DNA of 64,000 bases, taken from positions 1,488,001-1,552,000 of the forward strand of contig NZ_JBDFMI010000001.1 of assembly GCF_047238185.1 (NCBI RefSeq), given 5' to 3'. The DNA comes from Bacillus_AD sp047238185 (lineage in GTDB: Bacteria; Bacillota; Bacilli; Bacillales; DSM-1321). Positions 50,107-59,506 of this stretch are shown in pieces (the first letter of the stretch is position 1; the number at the start of each line of letters is the position of its first letter). A program made the translations under genes and the position numbers. Below the pieces are notes generated by a model. That model saw nothing but the letters and a program-made list of their open reading frames with translations, searched no databases and had not been told where the DNA came from.

Positions 50107-52350
50107 ATGGAATATACATCAAATCAATATATAAACGTTTGGACAAAAGCTTTACAGGCAGAAATTGCCCACCTGAAGAAATATGGAAGCACTAAATATA
50201 TCCTTCTGAACGGAAGAAAGATGAGCGGCTTTGAGGAAGAGACCTATTATTTTGAAAGCCGGCAGCCAATCAATATACCTGCCGGTTCGACTATAAAACT
50301 TCAATGGGGGAAAAAGACAGCGGAAGGCAGAATCTTATCCTCTGAAGGCAAGGGGATTATTCTCGAGATTTCAGAATCATTGGGCGATCTGGTAACGGAG
50401 GCATATTTAATATATGATCCTTGGCAATTGCTTGATGAACTAGCAAGCAGATTGAGCGATATCAAGAAAAGTAAACTAAAGAGGGCGAGAATCAAACGTT
50501 TGATGGAACCAAATATGCCTTCCAAGCACGTTGCGAAAGAGAACGAAACCCATGTAAAGGAATTATATTCCCGTTCCAAAGTGAATCCTGTTACCTATGT
50601 ATGGGGTCCTCCCGGAACTGGTAAAACATATACATTGGCCAGAGTGGCGGCGAATAAATACCTTCATAATAAATCGGTGCTCGTCCTTTCGCATAGCAAT
50701 GCAGCAGTGAATGTATTAATGTCTGAAATCTATTTTTTTCTGGAAAAGATGAACCGTTTTAAAGAAGGAGATTTAATACGGTATGGGGCGCAGCAAGACG
50801 CCGCTGTCCCTGCTCAAATGACCATTAATTACCTGCTGGAGCAGAGTGATCCATCTCTTATCCAGCAAAAGAATGATATTGTGCATGATAAGCAGATGCT
50901 TAAGCATGACTTACAGCAATCATTCAGCAACCGTGATTCTCAAAAGCTGTTGAAGCTAGAAACTAAACTTGCCGGCTTGATGGAAAAGATGAAAAGGAAG
51001 GAACAACATCTTTTAAAGGACGCCAAAGTAATCGGGACAACTTTGGCACGAGCGGCCATGGATGCATCGATTTATGAACATCAATATGATTTAGCGATTG
51101 TGGATGAAGCGAGCATGTGCTACGTTCCACAGGTTGCGCTTGCTTCATCGCTGGCTAAACGAATCATTATCTGTGGAGATTTCAAGCAACTTCCTCCCAT
51201 TGCCCAAAGCAAGCATCCGGATGTGATTGAATGGCTCAAGGAGGATATATTCCATAAATCAGGTGTGGCGGATACGGTCCAACAAAGATCATTGCATCAA
51301 CATTTGCTTCTATTGGATGAACAGCGCAGAATGCATCCTGATATTTCTTCTTTTACAAATAAACATATCTATCACTCCCTTGTCCACGACCATCCAAAGA
51401 TGAGGGCGAATACGGATGAAATCGTCCAGCGCCCCCCCTTTGCCGGTGAGGCTTCAATTTTGCTGGATACGAGCTTTACAGGGCATTACTGCTTGAATGA
51501 CAGATCATCTAAGTCTAGATGGAATCCATGGCATCTATTCCTAGCTTTCCAATGCATGCATGAGGCTTATTTGGCCGGGGCAGGAAGCATTGGCTATGCC
51601 ACTCCCTATCGCATACAGGCACAGCTGATGAATGATCTGCTTACAGAACTGTATCCGAATGAACGGGATGCCGGCCTCTTTCTTGCAGCAACTGTACACA
51701 AATTCCAAGGAAGCGAGAAGGAGGTTATGGTTTTTGACAGTGTGGATGCCTGGCCTTTTGACAAACCAGGGTATTTATTGGCGGGAAAAGATAGTGAACG
51801 GCTTATTAATGTGGCAATTACAAGGACTAAAGGGAAATTCATCCATATTGTCAACCGCGATTATACAAGCCGTAAAACTGGTAGAATGAAAACACATAGA
51901 CGCTTGGTAGAACACCAGTTGTCTGCAGGCAAGCAGGTAACGCACCAAAAGATAGGCATGTGGGCAAAGAATCACCATCCGATTATTCGGTTTATCCACG
52001 CAATAAAAGAAGATCAGCTATTAAAGGAAATAAGTTCAGCAAAAAGAGAGATTATTCTTTGTTTGCCAAAAGAGCATCAGCTTTCTCAGGGATGGATCGG
52101 TGCAATAGAAGCTTCAAACGTCCAAGATGTGAAAATTTTATCGGATCTGCCAAGTGAGATGGAAATAGGAGATCCCTACTTTGCTGAAATGTCATTTCCC
52201 TTTACCATTATTGATCGGAAAATATTATGGCTTGGCCAGCCTTTCGGGCAATCAAAAGGGATTCTGCCTCCTTTGGTAGCGGTCCGCGCAGAAACTCCCT
52301 TGTTCATTAATCAATTCCTAAGCCGCCTTCCAATAGAGGGACTGTCTTAA
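50107..52350 (+). CDS. UPF1-like superfamily 1 helicase / AAA_11-AAA_12 ATPase
   Basis: A 747-residue nucleic-acid-dependent ATPase. Motif I is VWGPPGTGKTYTLARVAANK (about residues 165-184) and motif II is DLAIVDEASMCY. Motif III is CGDFKQLPPI, motif V AATVHKFQGSEKEVMVFDSV and motif VI LINVAITRTKGKFIHIVNR. The N-terminal 150 residues and a C-terminal 130-residue segment (NHHPIIRFIHAIKEDQLL onward) are accessory; the latter could be a degenerate phospholipase-D-like fold. Such proteins act on DNA or RNA duplexes; the task here is unknown. Preceded by AGAGGGATAG; monocistronic. Confidence 0.82.
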   Translation: MEYTSNQYINVWTKALQAEIAHLKKYGSTKYILLNGRKMSGFEEETYYFESRQPINIPAGSTIKLQWGKKTAEGRILSSEGKGIILEISESLGDLVTEAYLIYDPWQLLDELASRLSDIKKSKLKRARIKRLMEPNMPSKHVAKENETHVKELYSRSKVNPVTYVWGPPGTGKTYTLARVAANKYLHNKSVLVLSHSNAAVNVLMSEIYFFLEKMNRFKEGDLIRYGAQQDAAVPAQMTINYLLEQSDPSLIQQKNDIVHDKQMLKHDLQQSFSNRDSQKLLKLETKLAGLMEKMKRKEQHLLKDAKVIGTTLARAAMDASIYEHQYDLAIVDEASMCYVPQVALASSLAKRIIICGDFKQLPPIAQSKHPDVIEWLKEDIFHKSGVADTVQQRSLHQHLLLLDEQRRMHPDISSFTNKHIYHSLVHDHPKMRANTDEIVQRPPFAGEASILLDTSFTGHYCLNDRSSKSRWNPWHLFLAFQCMHEAYLAGAGSIGYATPYRIQAQLMNDLLTELYPNERDAGLFLAATVHKFQGSEKEVMVFDSVDAWPFDKPGYLLAGKDSERLINVAITRTKGKFIHIVNRDYTSRKTGRMKTHRRLVEHQLSAGKQVTHQKIGMWAKNHHPIIRFIHAIKEDQLLKEISSAKREIILCLPKEHQLSQGWIGAIEASNVQDVKILSDLPSEMEIGDPYFAEMSFPFTIIDRKILWLGQPFGQSKGILPPLVAVRAETPLFINQFLSRLPIEGLS

Positions 52351-52415
52351 TGATTGTATATTTTTGGGAAAAACATACAAACTAATCTTACATAGAAATT
52401 CGTTAGGGGTGTAAG

Positions 52416-53315
52416 ATGATAATGATAAAAAAGTTCTCTTTACTATTGGTACTTATACTTTTTTGTTCGGCATGTTCCTTAAAATCTCCGCCCTCTGCTG
52501 ATCCGGGGAAAAGCGGCAAGGAAGAAGCTGAAGCTAAGGATCCTGTTTATATCCTGATCCTTGGGATTGATACAAGAGGGGAAGAGAGGTCACGAAGTGA
52601 TGCCATCCTGGTCGGACAATATGATATCAGAAAACGCAGTGTAAAACTGGTTTCTTTGATGAGAGATACGTATGTCCGCATTCCCGGCTACACAAAGGGA
52701 TACAATAAATTGAATACAGCGTACTATCTCGGAGGAAAAGAACTATTAATAAAGACCATTAAAGATAATTTCAATATTCCTATTGATCATTATGCAATTG
52801 TGGATTTTAATGGCTTCACGGAAGTGGTGGATGCAATTGCGCCTGAGGGGTTGAAGTTGCAGGTGTCCAAAGAAATGGCAGAGGATATGAAATTGGATGT
52901 GCAGCCAGGCAAGAATGTGCTCCATGGAAAAGATGTTTTGAAATATGTCAGGTTCCGCCATGATGACGACAATGATTTCGGAAGAGTGAAGAGGCAACAG
53001 GAAGTCATGTTGAAACTAAAAGAAAAAATGGCTGGTGATGTGAGTTCACTTCAGCAAATTGCAGTGATGCCAAAGCTGATTGAAGGAGCAATGAAGTATG
53101 TAGAGACAGACCTGGGCATTTCAGACACCTTGTCATTAGCTTCATCTCTTATTATGCATAAAGTTAAATCAGTCGAAACAATGACTATTCCGATATCCGG
53201 TGCATTCGAAAACAAATCATATGACCATGCCGGTTCTGTGCTTCAGATGGATAAACAGAAAAACGTAGAGGCTCTACACGGTTTTTTTAATCATACAAAA
53301 GCAGTCAATAAATGA
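52416..53315 (+). CDS. LytR-CpsA-Psr family protein with lipoprotein signal
   Basis: A 299-residue LCP-family protein, which in other members transfers teichoic acid or other anionic polymers from undecaprenyl carriers to peptidoglycan. Family segments are ILILGIDTRGEERSRSDAIL, KLVSLMRDTYVRIPGY (arginines that bind pyrophosphate) and LKYVRFRHDDDNDFGRVKRQ. Unlike most LCP proteins, which have an N-terminal transmembrane anchor, this one starts IKKFSLLLVLILFCSACSLK, a lipobox FCSAC, so it is probably lipid-anchored. Monocistronic with its own terminator. Confidence 0.87.
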   Translation: MIMIKKFSLLLVLILFCSACSLKSPPSADPGKSGKEEAEAKDPVYILILGIDTRGEERSRSDAILVGQYDIRKRSVKLVSLMRDTYVRIPGYTKGYNKLNTAYYLGGKELLIKTIKDNFNIPIDHYAIVDFNGFTEVVDAIAPEGLKLQVSKEMAEDMKLDVQPGKNVLHGKDVLKYVRFRHDDDNDFGRVKRQQEVMLKLKEKMAGDVSSLQQIAVMPKLIEGAMKYVETDLGISDTLSLASSLIMHKVKSVETMTIPISGAFENKSYDHAGSVLQMDKQKNVEALHGFFNHTKAVNK

Positions 53316-53323
53316 ATAAGTAT

Positions 53324-53366
53324 AAGCAAACGTGTATTGCTATCCTGCAAAAGCGTTTGCTTTTTC
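53324..53366 (+). terminator. terminator of the LCP gene
   Basis: AAGCAAACG (53324-53332) and CGTTTGCTT (53354-53362), then T residues. Confidence 0.8.
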
Positions 53367-53442
53367 ACTTTCTCATAGAAATCGGCATATTCTATTGTAT
53401 AATAAACATAAGTCAGATGAACCGAAGCGAGGAGTTGAAAAT

Positions 53443-54093
53443 ATGAAAGATACACATGTCTATACAAAGAAGGAAGAAATAGTCAATGCAGTTACACATG
53501 GAATAGGTGTTCTTTTGAGTATAACAGCTCTTGTTTTCTTGATCATGAATGCTGTCAAAGAAGGAACCGCGTGGCATGTTGTTTCTTTTACCATTTACGG
53601 AGTGTCCATGCTGCTTCTTTATCTCTCTTCAACATTAGTACACAGTTTTCCAGAGGGAAAAGCGAAGGATATTTTTGAAATCTTTGACCACTCGGCTATT
53701 TATATTTTTATTGCCGGGACATATACACCATTCATGCTTGTTGTTATAAATGGTCCGCTTGGCTGGACATTGCTGAGCATCGTTTGGGGAATTGCATTGG
53801 TTGGAATCGTCTTTAAATCGTTTTTTGTTAAAAAATTTATGATGCTCTCCACCATTTTGTATGTGGCGATGGGCTGGTTGATCGTCATAGCTTGGGGGCC
53901 ATTGACAGCAACACTTCCTGCTGCAGGGATCACATTGCTTGTATGTGGAGGGCTACTCTATACAGTAGGCGCTGTATTCTATGTGTGGAGAGGATTTTTA
54001 TTCCATCATGCTGTCTGGCATTTATTTGTCCTTGCCGGCTCGGTTGCCCATTTTTTCGCTGTCTTATTCTATGTAACACCCATACGTTTTTAA
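53443..54093 (+). CDS. yplQ: hemolysin III / PAQR-family membrane protein
   Basis: A 216-residue protein with seven hydrophobic helices. The conserved His and Asp residues of the family are visible: NAVTHGIGVLLS near the N-terminus, HSFPEGKAKDIFEIFDHSAIY, and FHHAVWHLFVLAGSVAHFF near the end, consistent with a metal-dependent membrane hydrolase site. It corresponds to Bacillus YplQ. Despite the name, haemolytic activity in Bacillus is not a given. I place the start at the ATG at 53443 behind GAGGAG; the longer frame would begin in the preceding terminator. Confidence 0.87.
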   Translation: MKDTHVYTKKEEIVNAVTHGIGVLLSITALVFLIMNAVKEGTAWHVVSFTIYGVSMLLLYLSSTLVHSFPEGKAKDIFEIFDHSAIYIFIAGTYTPFMLVVINGPLGWTLLSIVWGIALVGIVFKSFFVKKFMMLSTILYVAMGWLIVIAWGPLTATLPAAGITLLVCGGLLYTVGAVFYVWRGFLFHHAVWHLFVLAGSVAHFFAVLFYVTPIRF

Positions 54094-54097
54094 CCCT

Positions 54098-54125
54098 AAA
54101 ACATCTCCAATAGGGGATGTTTTTC
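54098..54125 (+). terminator. terminator of the hemolysin III gene
   Basis: AAAACATCTCC (54098-54108) and GGGGATGTTTT (54113-54123) with one wobble, then T. Confidence 0.85.
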
Positions 54126-54250
54126 AGTTTGATGCTGTGCAAATGAAGACAACTCTTTTTCTTGCGAGACAAGGAAAACTACTTGGGACGAAGATGTTGA
54201 TAGTTGGTAAATGCTTTAATGGCAATTTGATTGTGATTCAATTCACATAA

Positions 54251-54279
54251 TTGTCAAACTTTAAACAATATTATATAAT
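54251..54279 (+). promoter_or_regulatory. strong sigma-A promoter of an orphan leader
   Basis: TTGTCA (54251-54256), 17-base spacer, TATAAT (54274-54279). No coding region follows for 330 bases. Confidence 0.75.
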
Positions 54280-54285
54280 AAAATA

Positions 54286-54526
54286 GAACAATGGAACTGG
54301 GAACGGTTAAGAAAAATGGGGATGTTTTTCTTAAAGAAGGGGTTTTATATAATATAGGATTTTTTACTGAGTACCTTATAGTTGATTGGGATTTTTGATT
54401 GCAGAATATGTCAATGAACTATAATGTATTGATGAAAGAATCATTATGCTATTGGTACAATACCAATCTTAGCTACGGAATGGTTTTTTTACGTAAGCTT
54501 GCCTTATATTTTAAGGCAGGCTTTTT
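54286..54526 (+). ncRNA. candidate leader RNA or small RNA ending in a terminator
   Basis: Between the promoter above and a perfect intrinsic terminator (AAGCTTGCCTTA 54495-54506, loop TATTT, TAAGGCAGGCTT 54512-54523, TTT) lie about 240 transcribed bases. They contain internal hairpins: TTAAGAAAAA/TTTTTCTTAA at about 54307-54336 and TTGGTA/TACCAA at about 54454-54468. A weak frame of 66 codons (54399-54599) has no RBS and crosses the terminator, so it is not convincing. The arrangement fits a premature-termination leader for the kinase gene at 54613, or an independent sRNA. It does not match T-box, S-box or other riboswitch motifs known to me. Confidence 0.5.
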
Positions 54527-54612
54527 ACATATACAAAGAATGTTGCTTATATTGTTTGAATATATAGAATTTAACATTATACTGTATGAAAGCCTATGAA
54601 AGAAGGGATTCG

Positions 54613-55617
54613 ATGGAAACGGAAGTGGAGGTATTATTTACGCAGCAAATTATTGAATACGGTGCGGATTTGTTTGGGATGAATAGCCAATCTCTAAAAA
54701 AGCTGGGTGAGTACGAGAGTTATATTTTCGAGGGTGAAAGGCAAATGCGACAGGTGATCCTGAGGTTTACCCACAGCAGCCATCGTACATTGGATCAATT
54801 GGAAGCAGAGTGTGATTTTGTACAATATCTAAAAGAAAATGGAATCCATGTATATAAACAATTTAAGTCTAGAAATTATAAGTTTGCTGAAGGGTTAGAA
54901 ACAAAAAATGGGAGTCAGTTCTACGTCACCTGTTATGAGAAACTCTCAGGCCGCCGTGCTGAAACCGCTGATATGGAAAACCATAGATTTTTGGAACAAT
55001 GGGGAAATACAATCGGAAAAATGCATTCTTTGGCAATTGGATACGAGCCAGTGGCATCTATACCGAAAAGAAAGAGTTGGAGAGAAGAAGAACTGCTGAA
55101 TTTACAGTCAAATGGTGATAAGATACCTATCCATATTCTGGAATATGCAGATTCGGTCGTCAGTGAACTAGATGCCTTCCCTGTAACAAAAAATAATTAC
55201 GGGCTCATCCATTCAGATCTTCATACAGGCAATTTTTTGATAGAAAATAACCATTTAAATGTTTTTGACTTTGACGATTGCACGTATCATTGGTTTGCGA
55301 GCGATATAGCTATTCCGCTCTATTATTCTCTTGTGAGGGCCAATTTATCAAGTAAAGAGGCAACAAGACGGTTCACGGAGTTTTTTTTAACACATTTTCT
55401 GGAAGGCTACCGGAAAGCGAAGGACCTGGAACAGACAGAAATAGAAGCCATCCCCCTTTTTCTTCGCTTAAGAGATATCACTTTATTAAGCTTCATGTAT
55501 AAAAAATTTGATTTTGATCAATTATCGATCAATGAGAAATCATTATTCGACCAGGTTTTTGAGAGAGTAAACACACAATCTACTATTACGCCTTTAGATT
55601 TCTTGGGATGGAAATAG
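54613..55617 (+). CDS. aminoglycoside phosphotransferase (APH) family kinase-like protein
   Basis: A 334-residue protein of the APH / choline kinase fold. The catalytic loop is GLIHSDLHTGNFLIENN with the base Asp, and NHLNVFDFDDC supplies the metal-binding Asp. The N-terminal lobe has YIFEGERQMRQVILRFTH, with an Arg where the ATP lysine is usual or the residue lies nearby. The family phosphorylates small molecules such as homoserine, choline, thiamine or antibiotics; resistance cannot be assumed. The start is the ATG at 54613 behind AGAAGGG. It sits 86 bases after a leader terminator. Confidence 0.8.
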   Translation: METEVEVLFTQQIIEYGADLFGMNSQSLKKLGEYESYIFEGERQMRQVILRFTHSSHRTLDQLEAECDFVQYLKENGIHVYKQFKSRNYKFAEGLETKNGSQFYVTCYEKLSGRRAETADMENHRFLEQWGNTIGKMHSLAIGYEPVASIPKRKSWREEELLNLQSNGDKIPIHILEYADSVVSELDAFPVTKNNYGLIHSDLHTGNFLIENNHLNVFDFDDCTYHWFASDIAIPLYYSLVRANLSSKEATRRFTEFFLTHFLEGYRKAKDLEQTEIEAIPLFLRLRDITLLSFMYKKFDFDQLSINEKSLFDQVFERVNTQSTITPLDFLGWK

Positions 55618-55715
55618 CCATGGGAGGCAGCCTCTCTTTAGGAGGGGGTGTCTCATAAGAAAAGGAAGCGCTTTCTGTTTTTGCATTTTTTGTTCAAATA
55701 TGAAAATGACATAGT

Positions 55716-55733
55716 TTGTTCAATATTTCACAA
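55716..55733 (+). promoter_or_regulatory. Rex-like operator upstream of the small gene
   Basis: TTGTTCAATATTTCACAA matches the Rex (redox-sensing repressor) consensus TTGTGAAATATTTCACAA at 16 of 18 positions. A TATAAT is found at about 55757-55762. Confidence 0.6.
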
Positions 55734-55806
55734 TCTTTTCTTCATAACTCTCGCTTATAATAAAGCCTGTAGAGAGAGAAGCAAGACATAAAAGGAGAGA
55801 TGATCC

Positions 55807-56043
55807 ATGTTGATTTGTGAATGGAAACCATTCAGTACAGATTTGAAAATGTACAATCAAGATGAATTTGAACAGATGATGAATGATAAGTTTGAAGCTA
55901 TGCAGTTTGAACAGAATGAAGAGATTCCAAGCATAATCTGGACTAAGAATTATGTTTGTCTGATCAAAAAGAATGCAAGAATCATTAATGATATCTCTAT
56001 CACTAAAATACCTCGAAATCCTGAGTGCAGATCGTGTGGATGA
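55807..56043 (+). CDS. hypothetical small protein, 78 residues
   Basis: MLICEWKPFSTDLKMYNQDE begins an acidic, soluble protein that ends ITKIPRNPECRSCG, with a C-x-x-C pair at the C-terminus that could bind a metal or be redox-active. A strong AAAAGGAGAG site precedes the ATG. It is read in the same direction as adhE, and both have a Rex-like box upstream, which suggests expression at low oxygen or high NADH. No family is recognised. Confidence 0.65.
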   Translation: MLICEWKPFSTDLKMYNQDEFEQMMNDKFEAMQFEQNEEIPSIIWTKNYVCLIKKNARIINDISITKIPRNPECRSCG

Positions 56044-56080
56044 AATAATCTGAAGCCGATAAACCCATCTGTACAGAAAC

Positions 56081-56098
56081 ATGCTCAATATTTCACAA
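56081..56098 (+). promoter_or_regulatory. Rex-like operator upstream of adhE
   Basis: ATGCTCAATATTTCACAA shares the 14-base string TCAATATTTCACAA with the box at 55716 and matches the Rex consensus at 14 of 18 positions; it lies 49 bases before the adhE start. Confidence 0.6.
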
Positions 56099-56146
56099 AC
56101 TTTTTGTATTACACTATGTATTTATTCTTAGGAGGCAAGATGTACA

Positions 56147-58768
56147 ATGACAGTTGCTGTAAAAGATAATAAACCAGAAGTAATGAAAGAAGAAAATAAT
56201 GTTGAAACAATGATCAATGACTTAGCGAAAAAGGGGAAACAAGCCCTAAATGAGTTTATGGAACTTGATCAAGAAACAATAGATAACATCGTGAAAGAAA
56301 TGGCGCTTGCAGGTCTTGACCAGCATATGAGATTAGCTAAAATGGCTGTTGAAGAAACGGGCAGAGGCGTGTACGAAGATAAAATCATAAAAAATATGTT
56401 CGCCACTGAATATGTTTACCATAATATTAAGTACGATAAGACAGTGGGTATCATTAACGAGCGCACTCAAGAAGGTCTTTATGAAATCGCTGAACCAGTT
56501 GGGGTTGTAGCTGGGGTTACACCGGTAACGAATCCAACATCCACTACGATGTTCAAAGCGATCATCTCTATTAAAACAAGAAATCCTATTATTTTTGCTT
56601 TCCATCCATCTGCACAAAAATGCAGCTCAGAAGCTGCGCGTATATTAAGAGATGCTGCTGTAAAAGCAGGCGCTCCTGAAAATTGTATCCAGTGGATCGA
56701 AAAACCTTCCATTGAAGGCACAAAACTATTGATGAACCATAAAGATGTAGCGCTAGTGTTGGCTACAGGAGGCGCAGGAATGGTAAAATCAGCATACAGT
56801 ACAGGAAAACCAGCGCTTGGCGTAGGGCCAGGGAACGTTCCATGCTACATAGAAAAAACGGCAAACATCAAACGTTCTGTCAATGATTTAATTCTTTCAA
56901 AAACATTCGACAACGGTATGATTTGCGCTTCTGAGCAAGCGGTCATCATCGATAAAGAAATCTATCAGGAAGTAAAAGATGAGTTAATCAGCAATAACTG
57001 CTATTTTGTAAAACCTGATGAGAAGAAAAAATTAGAAAAATTAGTCATTAATGAACAGTCCTGCGCTGTCAATGCCGATATTGTCGGTAAACCAGCAGCT
57101 GTGATTGCAGAAATGGCAGGTATAAAAGTGCCGGAAGATACAAAAATCCTGATTGTTGAGTGTAAGTCTGTAGGTCCTCAAGAACCGTTATCAAGAGAAA
57201 AGCTTTCTCCAGTACTTGCTTGCTTCCAATCCAAGAGCACTGAGGACGGAATCCGTTTAGCGGACGAAATGCTTGAATTCGGAGGCCTCGGCCACTCTGC
57301 TGTCATCCATTCAGAAGATCAGGAAGTAATCGAAAAATATGGCCTACGCATGAAAGCTTGCCGTATCATCGTCAATGCTCCTTCTTCACAAGGTGCTATC
57401 GGAGATATTTATAACTCTTATATGCCTTCCTTGACACTGGGCTGTGGTTCTTACGGAAATAACTCTGTCAGCACAAATGTTACATCTGTCCACTTATTGA
57501 ATATCAAAAAAATGGCGAAAAGAAGCGTAAATATGCAATGGTTTAAAGTTCCGCCTAAAATTTTCTTTGAAAAGAATTCCATTCAATATCTGTCTAAAAT
57601 GCCTAACATTTCAAAAGCCTTTATCGTAACAGATCCTGGAATGGTTGATTTAGGATACGTAGACCGCATCCTCTACTATTTAAGAAAGCGCCCTGATTAT
57701 GTCCATTGTGAGATATTCTCAGATGTTGAGCCGGATCCATCCATCGATACAGTAATGCGCGGCGCTAAAATGATGGAGGAATTCAAGCCGGATTGCATCA
57801 TCACATTGGGTGGCGGTTCAGCAATGGACGCTGCAAAAGGAATGTGGCTGTTCTATGAGCATCCTGAAATTCCATTCCATGGCTTGAAACAAAAATTCTT
57901 GGATATCCGCAAACGTGTATTCAAGTATCCTAGTCTTGGAAATTCAGCTCAATTTGTTGCAATCCCTACTACTTCCGGAACGGGTTCAGAAGTAACAAGC
58001 TTTTCAGTTATTACGGATAAAGAGAATAATGTCAAATATCCATTGGCTGATTATGAGTTGACTCCGGATGTGGCGATCATAGATCCGCAATTCGTCATGA
58101 CCGTACCGCCATCTGTTACCGCTGATACAGGCTTGGATGTGTTGACACATGCGATTGAAGCATATGTATCAAATATGGCAAATGATTATACGGATGGTTT
58201 GTGCATGAAGGCAATTGAATTAGTATTCAAATATCTTCCTCGTGCATACCGCAATGGAAGCACAGACGAATTGGCTAGAGAAAAAATGCATAATGCATCT
58301 ACGATTGCCGGAATGGCTTTCGCCAATGCATTCTTAGGCATTAACCATAGCCTTGCGCATAAGATGGGAGCAGAGTTCCATATCCCACATGGAAGAGCGA
58401 ATGCCATCTTAATGCCTCATGTTATTAGATACAATGCAACTAAACCGAAAAAGTTTACTGCATTCCCTAAATACGAGCATTTCATTGCAGACCAACGTTA
58501 TGCACAAATCGCCAAGATGCTTGGACTTCCATGCAAAACCACTGCAGAAGGTGTAGAGAGCCTTGTACAGGCAATCATCAAGCTGGCAAAAGAAATGAAC
58601 GTAACAATGAGCATTGCTGATTGTGGCGTATCTAAGGAAGAATTCAACAGTAAAGTTGATTATTTGGCTGATAAGGCATTTGAAGATCAATGTACAACAG
58701 CTAACCCTAAATTGCCTCTTGTTACTGAGTTGGCAGAAATCTATAAAAAAGCTTATAAGGGAGTGTAA
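56147..58768 (+). CDS. adhE: bifunctional acetaldehyde-CoA / alcohol dehydrogenase
   Basis: An 873-residue fermentative enzyme that reduces acetyl-CoA through acetaldehyde to ethanol and reoxidises NADH. Residues about 15-440 are the CoA-acylating aldehyde dehydrogenase half, with the catalytic C260 in NGMICASEQAV. Residues about 455-870 are an iron-dependent alcohol dehydrogenase, with FKPDCIITLGGGSAMDAAKG and the metal-binding histidines in GINHSLAHKMGAEFHIPHGRAN. AdhE forms long spirosomes in other bacteria. AGGAGG lies 11 bases before the ATG. A Rex-like box upstream predicts induction at high NADH. Monocistronic with its own terminator. Confidence 0.96.
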   Translation: MTVAVKDNKPEVMKEENNVETMINDLAKKGKQALNEFMELDQETIDNIVKEMALAGLDQHMRLAKMAVEETGRGVYEDKIIKNMFATEYVYHNIKYDKTVGIINERTQEGLYEIAEPVGVVAGVTPVTNPTSTTMFKAIISIKTRNPIIFAFHPSAQKCSSEAARILRDAAVKAGAPENCIQWIEKPSIEGTKLLMNHKDVALVLATGGAGMVKSAYSTGKPALGVGPGNVPCYIEKTANIKRSVNDLILSKTFDNGMICASEQAVIIDKEIYQEVKDELISNNCYFVKPDEKKKLEKLVINEQSCAVNADIVGKPAAVIAEMAGIKVPEDTKILIVECKSVGPQEPLSREKLSPVLACFQSKSTEDGIRLADEMLEFGGLGHSAVIHSEDQEVIEKYGLRMKACRIIVNAPSSQGAIGDIYNSYMPSLTLGCGSYGNNSVSTNVTSVHLLNIKKMAKRSVNMQWFKVPPKIFFEKNSIQYLSKMPNISKAFIVTDPGMVDLGYVDRILYYLRKRPDYVHCEIFSDVEPDPSIDTVMRGAKMMEEFKPDCIITLGGGSAMDAAKGMWLFYEHPEIPFHGLKQKFLDIRKRVFKYPSLGNSAQFVAIPTTSGTGSEVTSFSVITDKENNVKYPLADYELTPDVAIIDPQFVMTVPPSVTADTGLDVLTHAIEAYVSNMANDYTDGLCMKAIELVFKYLPRAYRNGSTDELAREKMHNASTIAGMAFANAFLGINHSLAHKMGAEFHIPHGRANAILMPHVIRYNATKPKKFTAFPKYEHFIADQRYAQIAKMLGLPCKTTAEGVESLVQAIIKLAKEMNVTMSIADCGVSKEEFNSKVDYLADKAFEDQCTTANPKLPLVTELAEIYKKAYKGV

Positions 58769-58801
58769 TACCTCCTTTATATATACATCATCATCTCCTT
58801 T

Positions 58802-58831
58802 GGCCCTATTCATATGAATAGGGTCCTTTTT
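58802..58831 (+). terminator. terminator of adhE
   Basis: A perfect palindrome CCCTATTCATATGAATAGGG extended by GG/CC pairs, then TTTTT. Confidence 0.85.
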
Positions 58832-58947
58832 GTGAGAAAATGAATACATAGTTTTAAAAGAGTTTACAGAATAGGATTATCTCTGGAACGATAGAAAAAG
58901 TGGCGGAAACGGTGATCTGTTCATCATTTCTATTGGCCAGCAGCAAC

Positions 58948-59181
58948 TTAAAGGCGGAAAGGGAAATCGTTATTATGGTAAACCGCTTTAAAACATGAAA
59001 AATGGAACCGGAAATCGTCAAACAATGGACGTCCATCTGTGAATTCATATGTTTCGAGGAAAGAGCGAAGGACCTCTAGATCATCTTCTTTTATTAATTG
59101 TGAAAGATAAAGAGGGAGCTTGATATGCTCCAAAAGGCTCTCGTAGCCTATAAAAGTATCTTGAACTGGTTTTGATAGCAT
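58948..59181 (-). CDS. hypothetical small protein, 77 residues
   Basis: A leftward frame from the ATG at 59181, eight bases after a textbook AGGAGG. The product MLSKPVQDTFIGYESLLEHI continues LPLYLSQLIKEDDLEVLRSF and ends FHFSCFKAVYHNNDFPFRL. It is soluble and helical, without motifs that I know. Convergent with adhE. The ribosome-binding site is the main support. Confidence 0.6.
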   Translation of the reverse strand: MLSKPVQDTFIGYESLLEHIKLPLYLSQLIKEDDLEVLRSFLETYEFTDGRPLFDDFRFHFSCFKAVYHNNDFPFRL

Positions 59182-59454
59182 AAATGAAACCTCCTATAAT
59201 CTGTATTGCCTTATCCTAACGGCATTATTCAAGATGAGAAAATATAGGCGCTCAAAATAATAAAAGGGTAAATCCGGTTTCATTAAATGGCAGGCAGCGT
59301 AGTGAAGGATCTTAGCGGAAGAGAGAATCATTAATATGCCATTCAGGCTGTTAATGTTATAGTTAATCAGAAACGTTTAGAAGCTGCATCAAGAGGATAA
59401 GGCCATTGTTAGTTGAATAATCCTTGTTCATTTATGGATCAATTAGAAGCATAG

Positions 59455-59487
59455 AAAAAACAGAGACTCGCTAAGTCTCTGTTTTTT
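59455..59487. terminator. terminator of the ABC-F gene, bidirectional
   Basis: AAAAAACAGAGAC (59455-59467) and GTCTCTGTTTTTT (59475-59487), symmetric with A-run and T-run. The 270 bases between it and the small gene at 59181 show nothing else. Confidence 0.88.
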
Positions 59488-59506
59488 CCTGCCTTTATTG
59501 GCTAGC

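Noticed and set aside
54399..54599. 66-residue frame before the APH-family gene
   Set aside because: It crosses a perfect intrinsic terminator and lacks a ribosome-binding site; the region is better explained as a leader RNA.
54613..55617. Antibiotic resistance gene
   Set aside because: The APH fold is shared by many metabolic kinases; nothing in the sequence points to an aminoglycoside or macrolide substrate.
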